Origin: a virus
DNA length: 42,448 bases
Strand: one strand, 5' to 3'
Virus record (IMG/VR): IMGVR_UViG_3300042691_024286
Coordinates: 1-42,448 of that record
The position numbers were made by a program, and so were the translations under genes. Below the pieces are notes generated by a model. That model worked only from the letters and a program-made list of their open reading frames with translations, did not search any database and had not been told where the DNA came from. Shown in pieces: positions 9,097 to 16,701 of the stretch (its first letter is position 1; each line of letters opens with the position of its first letter).

Positions 9097-9801
9097 TTAT
9101 TTATGTTTAAACCAAGCTGTTTGATTATTTAAATCATTTGCTCTAAAAACGGTGTTAACTGGTAAACCGTGTATTAATTTATTTTCGTAGTTAGTATATA
9201 AAACGTGATTAAAAACACACATATCAACAGTTGTGTGTTTAATTTTTGATTCTGACAATATATCTTTTATTTTTTTAGTTATATCGATTAAGTATTCTCT
9301 ATAACCACCTAATATACCAGCGTTTATAACTTTTTTACTTAGGTATGAATTTAATTTTTTATTTATCTCACTATTGTTTAATAATGAATATCGCCTAATC
9401 ATCCAATCATTATTTAAATTTATGTTTTCTTCATCACCACAATATATCTTATCATCATCTATAAATTTAAATGGGTTTTTAAGTATAACAACATCAGATA
9501 CATCTAAAAAAAAAGCTCTGAATATGTCCGTTCTTTCATTTAATAAATTATAATACAACTTCCAACGAATATCAACCATATTTAAACCAGATGAATCGCA
9601 GCGAATAAATTTTACTTTTTCAGTTTGGTAGTTTTTGATAAATTCATCAGAAGAGTTATCAATTAAAATTAAACAATTTAAATCATGTTTTACTACCGAA
9701 TCATAAAATTCTTTTATGATAGAAAAATCATCGTTACCCCATTTATCTGGTCTTTGTGGATCTTTTTCTGATGTAAAAAAAGTTGAGATTATAAAATCCA
9801 T
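9097..9801 (-). CDS. Probable GT-A glycosyltransferase
   Basis: The 234-residue product has an alpha/beta N-terminus (MDFIISTFFTS) and a central FRAFFLDVSDVVILKNPF segment that matches the DxD-containing strand of GT-A glycosyltransferases (hydrophobic strand, D-x-x-D-V-V, then NPF). An NAGILGG segment follows, typical of acceptor-side regions in GT8-like or related enzymes. The end (TAWFKHK) is short and basic. No membrane segment is present. It is sandwiched between NeuB and the methyltransferase with gaps of 1-3 nt. The exact CAZy family and substrate are unclear. Confidence 0.65.
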   Translation of the reverse strand: MDFIISTFFTSEKDPQRPDKWGNDDFSIIKEFYDSVVKHDLNCLILIDNSSDEFIKNYQTEKVKFIRCDSSGLNMVDIRWKLYYNLLNERTDIFRAFFLDVSDVVILKNPFKFIDDDKIYCGDEENINLNNDWMIRRYSLLNNSEINKKLNSYLSKKVINAGILGGYREYLIDITKKIKDILSESKIKHTTVDMCVFNHVLYTNYENKLIHGLPVNTVFRANDLNNQTAWFKHK

Positions 9802-9804
9802 AAT

Positions 9805-10647
9805 TTATTTTCTTAATGATTTTTGTTTTGACAATTCACCTCCAAAAACCTCTCTAGCTTTCATTGGAATGCTTAATGAAGCCTCAATATCACGAATACC
9901 TTTAACGAGTTTAAATAAACCAGAAGGCTCAATGGATGCTGAATGATCGGAACCCCACATATTTCTATCTAAGGTAATATGTCTTTCAATCCAAGTTACA
10001 CCCATTGGGATTGTCGCAAATGTGGTAACTAAACCATATTCATGCCCGCTGTATCCAATATCTAAACCTGGATACCAGCTTTTAAGCCAGTTAATGTAAT
10101 TTAAATTTAATTCTTCGACAGGGCATGGATAGGTTGAATTCGTGTGCATAACAACATCAGGTTGGCAAGTATTGATACAAACCCTAATTTCATTTTCATC
10201 ACTCATCCCAGTGGATATGATTAGTTTATCACAATTGGCTCTTGCGTATTTACAAAGTTCTAAGTCCGTAATCAACGCTGATGGTATTTTCATTGTACCA
10301 TCGTAGGCTTTACCTAATCTTCTAAAGATATCCATAAACTCTACGCTATCTTTGTCCCAAACAGACACAAACCATTTTATACCGATTTGTTTGCAAAACT
10401 CATCAATTTCAGAGTATTGTTCATAATTAAATTCAGTTCTCCATTTGTATTCCAGATATGTCATTTCACCCCATGGTGTTTGACGAATTTTATTTTTTTG
10501 GTCTTCTGGAACACACACATCTGGGTTCCTTTTCTGGAATTTAACGTAATCACAACCAGCAGCTTTTGCTACCATAATTAATTGTTTAGCAATTTCAATA
10601 TCACCATTGTGATTAATCCCTATTTCCGCTATTATTTTTGTACTCAT
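9805..10647 (-). CDS. neuB: NeuB-family nonulosonic (sialic) acid synthase
   Basis: NeuB enzymes condense phosphoenolpyruvate with N-acetylmannosamine or a related amino sugar to make sialic, legionaminic or pseudaminic acid. The 280-residue product shows the TIM-barrel motifs of the family: IIAEIGINHNGD at the N-terminus, YVKFQKR, MKIPSALITD, ISTGMSD, HTNSTYPCP, IGYSGHE, and ERHITLDRNMWGSDHSAS at the end of the barrel. It stops about 60-70 residues short of classical NeuB, so the C-terminal SAF (antifreeze-like) domain is missing. Barrel-only members are known, so activity is plausible. A 20-nt T-rich gap separates it from the upstream GT25 gene. With NeuA and a GT29 enzyme nearby it forms a synthesis-activation-transfer set. 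Confidence 0.88.
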   Translation of the reverse strand: MSTKIIAEIGINHNGDIEIAKQLIMVAKAAGCDYVKFQKRNPDVCVPEDQKNKIRQTPWGEMTYLEYKWRTEFNYEQYSEIDEFCKQIGIKWFVSVWDKDSVEFMDIFRRLGKAYDGTMKIPSALITDLELCKYARANCDKLIISTGMSDENEIRVCINTCQPDVVMHTNSTYPCPVEELNLNYINWLKSWYPGLDIGYSGHEYGLVTTFATIPMGVTWIERHITLDRNMWGSDHSASIEPSGLFKLVKGIRDIEASLSIPMKAREVFGGELSKQKSLRK

Positions 10648-10667
10648 ATTTTTTTTTTATTAACTTT

Positions 10668-11294
10668 TTATACATCCAAAACAACATCGTAATTTCTATA
10701 CCCACCTCTCAAATCACTATAACCAGGTCTTTGTTTTGTTAAGTGTGGTCTAAAAACATAAACGTTGGCTATTTGTTGGTATTTAATAAATAGTGTGTCT
10801 ATTGGTGTGTCATAATCTGATTCACTAATTAATTCTATTAAATCAATTGCTGTTTTTTTCTTAATAAAATAACTATGTAATGCTAATGTTCCGTTAGTTT
10901 TATAAACATTATCTGTTATCTTTATCATTGGTTTTGTGTTATTACCTGACATATAAACCATGTCCCAATCATCTGGTAACTGCTTTTCGTATAAAAAAAA
11001 ATTATTATTAAAATTATTATTAAATACAATGTCATCTTCAAATATTAAAAATTTATCACCCTCCGAATTTACTATTTTTTTTAGAATTTGATAATGACTC
11101 ATAAAACAACCTATTTCTGAATTATTTATTTTTTTTTCGGTGTCAATAATTTTTAATTTTTTACCATCAATTGCGGAAAATCTTTCAACTTTACAATTAA
11201 TTTTATTAAATTCATTGGTTGCGTCAATCCAACGATCTTTTCTTCTATCGAGATTTATACAATATATTTTATCAAAGTAATTATTTAAATTCAT
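10668..11294 (-). CDS. GT25-type glycosyltransferase (LPS type)
   Basis: The N-terminus matches family 25, the LPS biosynthesis type: FDKIYCINLDRRKDRW, then FSAIDGKKL, then EIGCFMSHYQILKKI, then FLIFEDDIVF with the acidic cluster expected for metal/donor binding. The end (PHLTKQRPGYSDLRGG) also fits the family. I chose the ATG at 11294, one base after the upstream stop; an in-frame ATG at 11327 would add 11 residues and overlap the previous gene by 32 nt. These enzymes usually add galactose or glucose to lipooligosaccharide. As no signal peptide or membrane anchor is visible, it should act in the cytoplasm. Confidence 0.8.
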   Translation of the reverse strand: MNLNNYFDKIYCINLDRRKDRWIDATNEFNKINCKVERFSAIDGKKLKIIDTEKKINNSEIGCFMSHYQILKKIVNSEGDKFLIFEDDIVFNNNFNNNFFLYEKQLPDDWDMVYMSGNNTKPMIKITDNVYKTNGTLALHSYFIKKKTAIDLIELISESDYDTPIDTLFIKYQQIANVYVFRPHLTKQRPGYSDLRGGYRNYDVVLDV

Positions 11295-11295
11295 T

Positions 11296-12144
11296 TTATA
11301 ACTTTTTATATATTTCAATGTATTCATTTGCGATTACATTTGGCGACCAATATTTCTCCATCCAAAGTCTATTGTTATAACCGATTTCGAGTAATCCATT
11401 TAAACCCATGTTTATTAATTCAATTAATTTCACTTCTAGTTGTGTGTGCGTTACATTAATAAACGGACTATTTGGCGCACCAGAGGAATTTAATAAGACT
11501 TTTTCAACAGATGGGCCAATTGAACAAACTGTTGGGATGCCCATTGCTAAAGATTCTAAACCAGATCTATGATATGATATTGTTTTAACTTCATCAATAA
11601 AAATATTGCATAAAGATTTTCTTCTTAAGCATTCATCTAATGGGACGTCAACAATTATGTCAATTTCAACAGAGTTACCGTATTTAGCTTTTATTTTTTG
11701 TAATACTGGATATGTTTCAGCGTACCCCTTATCAGCCCAAATTGATGTTGGGCTAGTTGATGATGGTGAATATCCGATTGTTATCTTTTTATTTTGGTAT
11801 TTTGGTATAAATTTAATATCGTAAATGTCTATTGGGTTTCTAACAATTGTGCAATTTTTATATTCTGGTAATGTTGCATGATATTGCCCTATAACTAATT
11901 TTTTACAGTTGGTATCTAACGTAACTCTAAATGGTTCACTATGATATTGTATTACTTTTTTATCAAACCCGTGCTTTCTATCAATATTATGTAAGTGTAA
12001 TATATCCGTCATAGGGGTTAATTTTTTACCTTTATAACCATAACCAAATACATATGATTTGTGATCAGTATATTTATTTATAATGTCACTAATTGCTTCT
12101 GGTGCATGTGCTATTGGTGTTTCTTTAAAATGCGCTATAATCAT
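11296..12144 (-). CDS. GT-B-like glycosyltransferase
   Basis: The 282-residue product has a short N-terminal Rossmann half with HLHNIDRKHGFDKKVIQYHS (the 'H.H' and 'YHSEP' pattern of GT4-type proteins). The C-terminal half contains SYHRSGLESLAMGIPTVCSI, equivalent to the donor-binding S-x-E-x-x-A-x-G-x-P region. It ends with YWSPNVIANEYIEIYKKL, a typical C-terminal helix of GT-B enzymes. It is shorter than average, but both halves look complete. The start overlaps the GT29 gene by 20 nt and the end is 1 nt from the GT25 start. Substrate unknown. Confidence 0.65.
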   Translation of the reverse strand: MIIAHFKETPIAHAPEAISDIINKYTDHKSYVFGYGYKGKKLTPMTDILHLHNIDRKHGFDKKVIQYHSEPFRVTLDTNCKKLVIGQYHATLPEYKNCTIVRNPIDIYDIKFIPKYQNKKITIGYSPSSTSPTSIWADKGYAETYPVLQKIKAKYGNSVEIDIIVDVPLDECLRRKSLCNIFIDEVKTISYHRSGLESLAMGIPTVCSIGPSVEKVLLNSSGAPNSPFINVTHTQLEVKLIELINMGLNGLLEIGYNNRLWMEKYWSPNVIANEYIEIYKKL

Positions 12145-13279
12145 AAAAAGTAATTAGATTTTTTTTATCATCATATTCATAAGAATATTCCATCATAAAT
12201 TCTTTTTCAAAAAGATAATCATGAACTTTTGATATCGGTAAGTCCATACCATTCGGTGTTCTAAATATACTATCATTACCATCTTGGTAAAAATCAAAAC
12301 CATACATATTAATTTTTTCGTACCCGCCAATTTTAAGTAAAAAAATTAAAGTTGCAAATCCTGTTGTTGTTGGTTCATCGTCTCTAAAGTTGTATGGTAA
12401 AACCGTATGATGGTTATATTTTAATATTGTACCTTGTTTAAATTTGTTTAAATTTGAAACTTTATTACCCCAATTGGACATATTATTTGATAATATAAAT
12501 CTAATTGGTACGAATTTTTCTAAATTTTCATTTTGTAAATAAACGCTGGCGTGTATTGTCGTTTTTTCACCAGTATGTTCTTTTGATATATTATAGGAAT
12601 TAAATCTTATAACAATATCATGTGAATCTATTTCCAAACCAGATTTTCTTTTTAATAAATCTGACGAGTTTGCAATAAGTGCAATTGTTTTATTTTTAAT
12701 AAATGATCTGAAAAAAAACAGATCCATTGTCGATATATCCGATTTTACTCTTTTTAACTCATCATTTAATTTTTTATTTACTAAATTTATATCATTTTGA
12801 GTTAAAACGCCTTTACCAAAAACAAAGTTATAGTATTTGTTATTTTTATTTTGAATTACTTTTAGATTTTTTTTACCTTTTTCGTAAATGTCGCTAACCG
12901 TCTTATTATTAGCTTCAGCAATCTCTAATTTACTTTTTGGTTTTATTTCTGGGGTGATGATTTTATCAAAAGCGGAGTTTCTACTTGTTGGTTTAGCTGT
13001 TAGTAAAATCGTTTTTGATTCTACATTTTCAGTTTTATTTTCAAATAAAACAACAGGTTTTTTTTCTTCTTTGTCAATTTTTACACTACTAATTGTTGAC
13101 TTTACTGGCTCTTTAACAATTTCCTTTTTAACACCAAAACCCTTTTTAATTGCTTTTTTTTCAATAATCGGTATTTCTTCACCAATTAAAGATTTATTGG
13201 TATTTGTGTTTATAAGCTCTTGTTGCTTATCACCATCTTTTTGTACCCTTTTTGTTTTATTTTTTATAAAAATACCCAT
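12125..13279 (-). CDS. GT29-like sialyltransferase with charged N-terminal extension
   Basis: The 384-residue product is two parts. Residues 1-185 are a lysine-rich low-complexity region. From 199 the sialylmotifs of CAZy family GT29 appear in order: motif L (IALIANSSDLLKRKSG followed by LEIDSHDIVIRFN), motif S at about 304-330 (TTTGFATLIFLLKIGG then INMYGFDF), and a motif VS-type H-x4-E at H353/E358 (HDYLFE). GT29 enzymes use CMP-activated sialic acid as donor, which fits the NeuA gene directly upstream and NeuB three genes downstream. No signal peptide or membrane anchor is visible, unlike the Golgi enzymes of animals, so a cytoplasmic action is likely. The start shares one base with the NeuA stop. 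Confidence 0.75.
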   Translation of the reverse strand: MGIFIKNKTKRVQKDGDKQQELINTNTNKSLIGEEIPIIEKKAIKKGFGVKKEIVKEPVKSTISSVKIDKEEKKPVVLFENKTENVESKTILLTAKPTSRNSAFDKIITPEIKPKSKLEIAEANNKTVSDIYEKGKKNLKVIQNKNNKYYNFVFGKGVLTQNDINLVNKKLNDELKRVKSDISTMDLFFFRSFIKNKTIALIANSSDLLKRKSGLEIDSHDIVIRFNSYNISKEHTGEKTTIHASVYLQNENLEKFVPIRFILSNNMSNWGNKVSNLNKFKQGTILKYNHHTVLPYNFRDDEPTTTGFATLIFLLKIGGYEKINMYGFDFYQDGNDSIFRTPNGMDLPISKVHDYLFEKEFMMEYSYEYDDKKNLITFYDYSAF

Positions 13280-13911
13280 TATTTTAAAAATTTTTCTAAA
13301 TCTTTATCGGTGTCAATGTCAATTATATCGTCAATGGGATAAAAAATAGTGTCGTTATTATAAAGATTATTGTTTAAGTTCTCTAATTCACTAACTTTAA
13401 AGATTGATATAAAGTGCGATATTTCAAAAACCTTTGGATAATCTTGCCTTCTGTATAGATTATGGGGTATTAATTGTTTACCCTTAAAATCACCAACTTC
13501 AAGTAAATATAAATATGGGTGTGTTGCGGTTATTTCTTTTCTACATAAAAGACTTTTTGCGTTTTTATCATTAAAAAAATGCAAAGCGTTAGTTATATCT
13601 GACCAATTTCTTTGTGGGTATGTTAAATATAACATAACAACAATGTCTGTATCAGTAATAATACCCTGAAACTTTAGATCATCCATTACCTCTTTAGTTG
13701 AAGTCTCGTCTAAAGCTAGACTAGTGTTCCTATTAATACACTTTATACCGTATTCTAGACCAATTTCCAATAACTTTTCATCATCGGTGGTTAAAATAAC
13801 ATCATGATATACATTTTTTGGTAAATTATCTAATGTATAATTTATTAATCTTCTATTTTTAAATGGCAACCCTTTTGAGTTTCGTCTTGCTGGTATGATG
13901 TATTTTATCAT
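13279..13911 (-). CDS. neuA: NeuA-like CMP-sialic acid synthetase
   Basis: The 210-residue product begins MIKYIIPARRNSKGLPFKN, the CTP-binding loop of acylneuraminate cytidylyltransferases (IPAR..SKG...KN). Then follow VILTTDDEKLLEIG, an LDETSTKEVMDDL segment, VVMLYLTYPQRNW (family: LLQPTSP.R) and a C-terminal YPIDDIIDIDTDKDLE (family: .DIDT..D). The enzyme activates sialic or another nonulosonic acid as its CMP form. It overlaps the upstream gene by 4 nt (ATGA) and shares one base with the GT29-like gene, so activation and transfer are probably translated together. CMP-legionaminate or CMP-pseudaminate synthetase is an alternative, as is KDO-type activation (less likely). Confidence 0.85.
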   Translation of the reverse strand: MIKYIIPARRNSKGLPFKNRRLINYTLDNLPKNVYHDVILTTDDEKLLEIGLEYGIKCINRNTSLALDETSTKEVMDDLKFQGIITDTDIVVMLYLTYPQRNWSDITNALHFFNDKNAKSLLCRKEITATHPYLYLLEVGDFKGKQLIPHNLYRRQDYPKVFEISHFISIFKVSELENLNNNLYNNDTIFYPIDDIIDIDTDKDLEKFLK

Positions 13912-14570
13912 AAATATAAATGATTCTCCAGGTTTAATGAAACAAACGGTAAGACCGATACAACATTAGCGCCATAGTGTTTTTTTACTTGTTTTTTAAC
14001 TTCTATCGTTTGACTTTCTATTATTTTTAACCAAGACTTATATTGATCCCAACTTACCCATGGAGTGTCTTTAATTGAATCGTAATATCCCTTAAACGTC
14101 ATTTCACCATCAATCGTACCACAATCGTGGCCAATTAAAATGATATTTTTAGCACCCATGTAAGCTGCGATGTGTATGGCTGATGTGATAGTCGAAAAAC
14201 TAACAACAATTTTATCGGTACCAAAAACAGATGTATCTAATCTTGCGTGTTGATTATCCAAATGTTCAAAATAATATAAATTTGGGTGATCGATTTTATT
14301 TGTATTTAATTTTTGTTCACCTGAATTTAAATTACCACTATCATATTCGGAAACAATAACAACAGATTCCGTCTCTAAACTTTGTTTAATAAATTTAACT
14401 TCTTTCCTAACAAGATAATCGCACCAAGTAAATTTGTACGCTTGATTAACACCTATGACAATTTTACCATCAAAAAAACTTTCATCAAAAAAATCAACAG
14501 ATTTACCCGATGCTAAAATATAAATGTCCTCCCCAGAATGGGTATTTTTTAAACTAGTGATGTTTTTCAT
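13908..14570 (-). CDS. DUF115/GT42-like glycosyltransferase-fold protein
   Basis: The 220-residue product begins with a glycine-rich nucleotide loop, IYILASGKSVDFFDESFF, followed by KIVIGVNQAY. This is the pattern of DUF115/MptE-like and GT42 proteins (G.GPS/L..., then I..N). A central SFSTITSAIHIAAYMGAKNIIL segment is followed by the strand end LIGHDCG, which is typical of this fold. GT42 contains bacterial sialyltransferases, and DUF115 proteins act in flagellin or surface glycan modification; the sequence alone does not separate them. It lies directly upstream of NeuA (4-nt overlap), so a second sialic-acid-linked transfer is a reasonable but unproven role. Confidence 0.6.
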   Translation of the reverse strand: MKNITSLKNTHSGEDIYILASGKSVDFFDESFFDGKIVIGVNQAYKFTWCDYLVRKEVKFIKQSLETESVVIVSEYDSGNLNSGEQKLNTNKIDHPNLYYFEHLDNQHARLDTSVFGTDKIVVSFSTITSAIHIAAYMGAKNIILIGHDCGTIDGEMTFKGYYDSIKDTPWVSWDQYKSWLKIIESQTIEVKKQVKKHYGANVVSVLPFVSLNLENHLYL

Positions 14571-15238
14571 ACTTTAATTGGGAATTTGTCTGCGTATTTT
14601 TTTTCGAGTAACGTTTTATTGTCTTCCCATTTCTGATTGGTCATACCAACAGATAAGTGCGTGACCATTATATCTGTTATAACACCAATCTTAACACCAT
14701 CTAAATGATTTGGTATGCAAAATGATAAGTCATAAAAATGAAACCCATTAAAATCCTCATCAAAACCATGTTTAATTTTTGTCTTATCAACAGCAAAAAA
14801 CAAACCATCAAGTATAACCATTTGTTTTATTTTATTGCCTTGTGGTTGAGAAAACATACTCGTCCATTTTCTATTACCATCAGTATGATTGACGATGCCA
14901 TGCATCGATTCCCTTAAAGACCACCACCTACCGTTTATTAGATTGTTGGTGCCAGCAATTCCGATTATGGCATAATCTGGGTTTCTTTTAAAATGTTTAA
15001 CTAATTTTCTACCCCAATAGGGTGTGTCAAAAATTAAATCATCGTGACAAAAAACAATAACATCATTTTTTGCCGTTTTTAAAACTTCATTATAAACTTC
15101 AGTTAAACTTTTATCACCATTGTTTTCATAAACCAACAACTCTAAATCTGGACATGCACATGATTTTTTAACATGTTCAACATATTCTGGATTTATTTTT
15201 CTTGTTGAAAAAGCTATTGTCATTGAAAAGTTATCCAT
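14567..15238 (-). CDS. GT2-like glycosyltransferase (PF13712 type)
   Basis: The 223-residue product matches short GT-A proteins of the Glyco_tranf_2_5 group. It has an N-terminal strand (MTIAFSTRKIN) and a central VIVFCHDDLIFDTPYWG with the acidic cluster used for metal and donor binding. IIGIAGTNN follows, then a C-terminal FDEDFNGFHFYDLSFC, in which the F.E.F..FH.YD.D pattern of the family is clear. ITDIMVTHLSVG closes the core. The gene overlaps the next by 4 nt and is 1 nt from the unknown 93-residue gene. The sugar it transfers is unknown. Confidence 0.75.
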   Translation of the reverse strand: MDNFSMTIAFSTRKINPEYVEHVKKSCACPDLELLVYENNGDKSLTEVYNEVLKTAKNDVIVFCHDDLIFDTPYWGRKLVKHFKRNPDYAIIGIAGTNNLINGRWWSLRESMHGIVNHTDGNRKWTSMFSQPQGNKIKQMVILDGLFFAVDKTKIKHGFDEDFNGFHFYDLSFCIPNHLDGVKIGVITDIMVTHLSVGMTNQKWEDNKTLLEKKYADKFPIKV

Positions 15239-15239
15239 G

Positions 15240-15521
15240 TTAATCTCTTTTTTTTGTGTCTTCTCTAAACGCTAAAATTGGCATGATATCGTCTTCTAAT
15301 TTTATAAATTTAAATTTAGTATTAATTTCATCCAACTCCCTTTCCAAAAACGAAATAGCTTTAAGATCATCAGTGTTTAATAAATAAACATAGGCGTATA
15401 CAACCTTATCCCCAGGCTGCATTCTTTTTCCAGACCAAACAGTTTTAAATTCGGCTCGTTCTAAAACCTCATCAGTTATTTCTGGATAATACGCTAATTG
15501 CGCCTTAAAGTACTCTCTCAT
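15240..15521 (-). CDS. Small protein of unknown function in the glycan operon
   Basis: The product is 93 residues, mixed alpha/beta and soluble. It contains a W-S-G-K-R-M-Q-P-G-D-K-V-V segment, then a strand and an acidic helix (FLERELDEINTKFKFIKLE). I do not recognise a family. It directly abuts dUTPase upstream (stop and start touch) and the GT2-like gene downstream (1-nt gap), so it is very probably expressed. It could be an accessory protein of either neighbour. Confidence 0.65.
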   Translation of the reverse strand: MREYFKAQLAYYPEITDEVLERAEFKTVWSGKRMQPGDKVVYAYVYLLNTDDLKAISFLERELDEINTKFKFIKLEDDIMPILAFREDTKKRD

Positions 15522-16127
15522 TTAAACACCAGTTGAACCGAATCCACCAGAACCTCTGTCGGACTCATCTAAGTTATTTACTCTTATAAATTTAGTTGTT
15601 TTTGTGAACTGTACTGGTGCTATAACACCTTGTGCAATTCTATCGCCATTTTTAATCACAAATGGAGCCTCATCGGTATTAAATAAGATTACTTTAACCT
15701 CACCACGATAACCAGAATCAACAGTACCTGGCGTATTTAAAACGGTAATACCATTTTTAAGTGCTAATCCGCTTCTTGGTCTAACTTGTAACTCAAATCC
15801 AATTGGTATTTGAAAATGTAATCCCGTTGGTATTAACGCTCTTTTGAGAGGCCCAACTACTATCATCTCACCTTCTGGTAAACTAGCCATAAAATCAAAC
15901 CCGCTATCACCAACTTTTTGATAAACTGGATCTGGGTTTGTTGAATTGTTAATGATTTTAATTTTTAATCTCATTGAATTATCATTTGGTTCATAAATCC
16001 AATCTTCCATACCAACTTGATTAAAAATGTCCGACATTTGACTTTTTTCTTCATCAGTTAAAAAGTCATTGACATTTAAACTCATTAACCTTTCTAATTC
16101 TGTTTTTTGTGATTTGTTATCTTCCAT
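15522..16127 (-). CDS. dut: dUTPase (dUTP diphosphatase)
   Basis: This enzyme splits dUTP to dUMP and pyrophosphate and keeps uracil out of phage DNA. The 201-residue product has the trimeric dUTPase motifs in order: GDSGFDFMA (motif 1), VRPRSGLALKNGI (motif 2), NTPGTVDSGYRGEVKV (motif 3 with the catalytic Asp), NGDRIAQGVI (motif 4) and RGSGGFGSTG at the C-terminus (motif 5). An N-terminal extension of about 55 residues is acidic and not part of the usual domain. It is 1 nt from the HD-like gene and inside the glycan operon, so this transcript probably serves nucleotide metabolism too. Confidence 0.95.
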   Translation of the reverse strand: MEDNKSQKTELERLMSLNVNDFLTDEEKSQMSDIFNQVGMEDWIYEPNDNSMRLKIKIINNSTNPDPVYQKVGDSGFDFMASLPEGEMIVVGPLKRALIPTGLHFQIPIGFELQVRPRSGLALKNGITVLNTPGTVDSGYRGEVKVILFNTDEAPFVIKNGDRIAQGVIAPVQFTKTTKFIRVNNLDESDRGSGGFGSTGV

Positions 16128-16128
16128 A

Positions 16129-16701
16129 TTATTTTTTACTTTTTTCTTCCATTATAGCCATTTTTATAGCCATTTTTAACACTTCACCTAAAGATGACGT
16201 ATGCCACTCAGACATTTTATCAGACGAACCTTTATCGTGGTTTAAAATTGCCTGATATTCAATATCACTTAAAATATTAGCAAAACCATTCGACATAATG
16301 TAGTAAATGCTTCTTTCACCAATCGTCATTGATGTTAAATCTTCATTAAATTCGTACATTTTACCTTGGTTTTTGATATGCCATTCGCTTTTACATAGCG
16401 AGTATAAACCAATTTTACCAATAGAGTGTAACAAACTAACTTTAACAACACTTTCTTTTGGTTGTTTAAGCGTATCTGGTAGCATATCATTTATCTTGAC
16501 AGCGTAAGATGTAACCCTCAATAAATGGTCGACTAAACCACCTGGAAATGCGTTGTGTAGACTTAACATAGTTGATGCTGGTGTGTCAAATAACCCCATG
16601 TCAGCTAATTTATCAACAAGTTCTAATTCACATACTTTATAGGCTTTAGCCGCACTATAATAACTTTTTTTGTTTTTTTCAATTGTTTCTACTGGTATCA
16701 T
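16129..16701 (-). CDS. HD-domain-like protein with altered catalytic motif
   Basis: The 190-residue product has the helical layout of HD phosphohydrolases: SLHNAFPGGLVDHLLRVTSYA (H49, H59), then VSLLHSIGKIGLY where the family shows H-D-x-G-K. Here the aspartate is serine (H92-S93), so the metal centre may be incomplete. A later NHDKGSSDKMSEWHTSSLGE segment supplies more His/Asp residues. Related phage proteins may be nucleotidases or phosphodiesterases; this one could be inactive or use a different ligand set. The start overlaps the next gene by 4 nt (ATGA). Confidence 0.6.
   Translation of the reverse strand: MIPVETIEKNKKSYYSAAKAYKVCELELVDKLADMGLFDTPASTMLSLHNAFPGGLVDHLLRVTSYAVKINDMLPDTLKQPKESVVKVSLLHSIGKIGLYSLCKSEWHIKNQGKMYEFNEDLTSMTIGERSIYYIMSNGFANILSDIEYQAILNHDKGSSDKMSEWHTSSLGEVLKMAIKMAIMEEKSKK

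Noticed and set aside
12888-13349. 153-codon open frame on the plus strand
   Set aside because: It is antisense to the lysine-rich N-terminus of the GT29-like gene. Reading Lys/Glu-rich codons backwards gives long Phe/Leu/Ser frames, so it is a composition effect.
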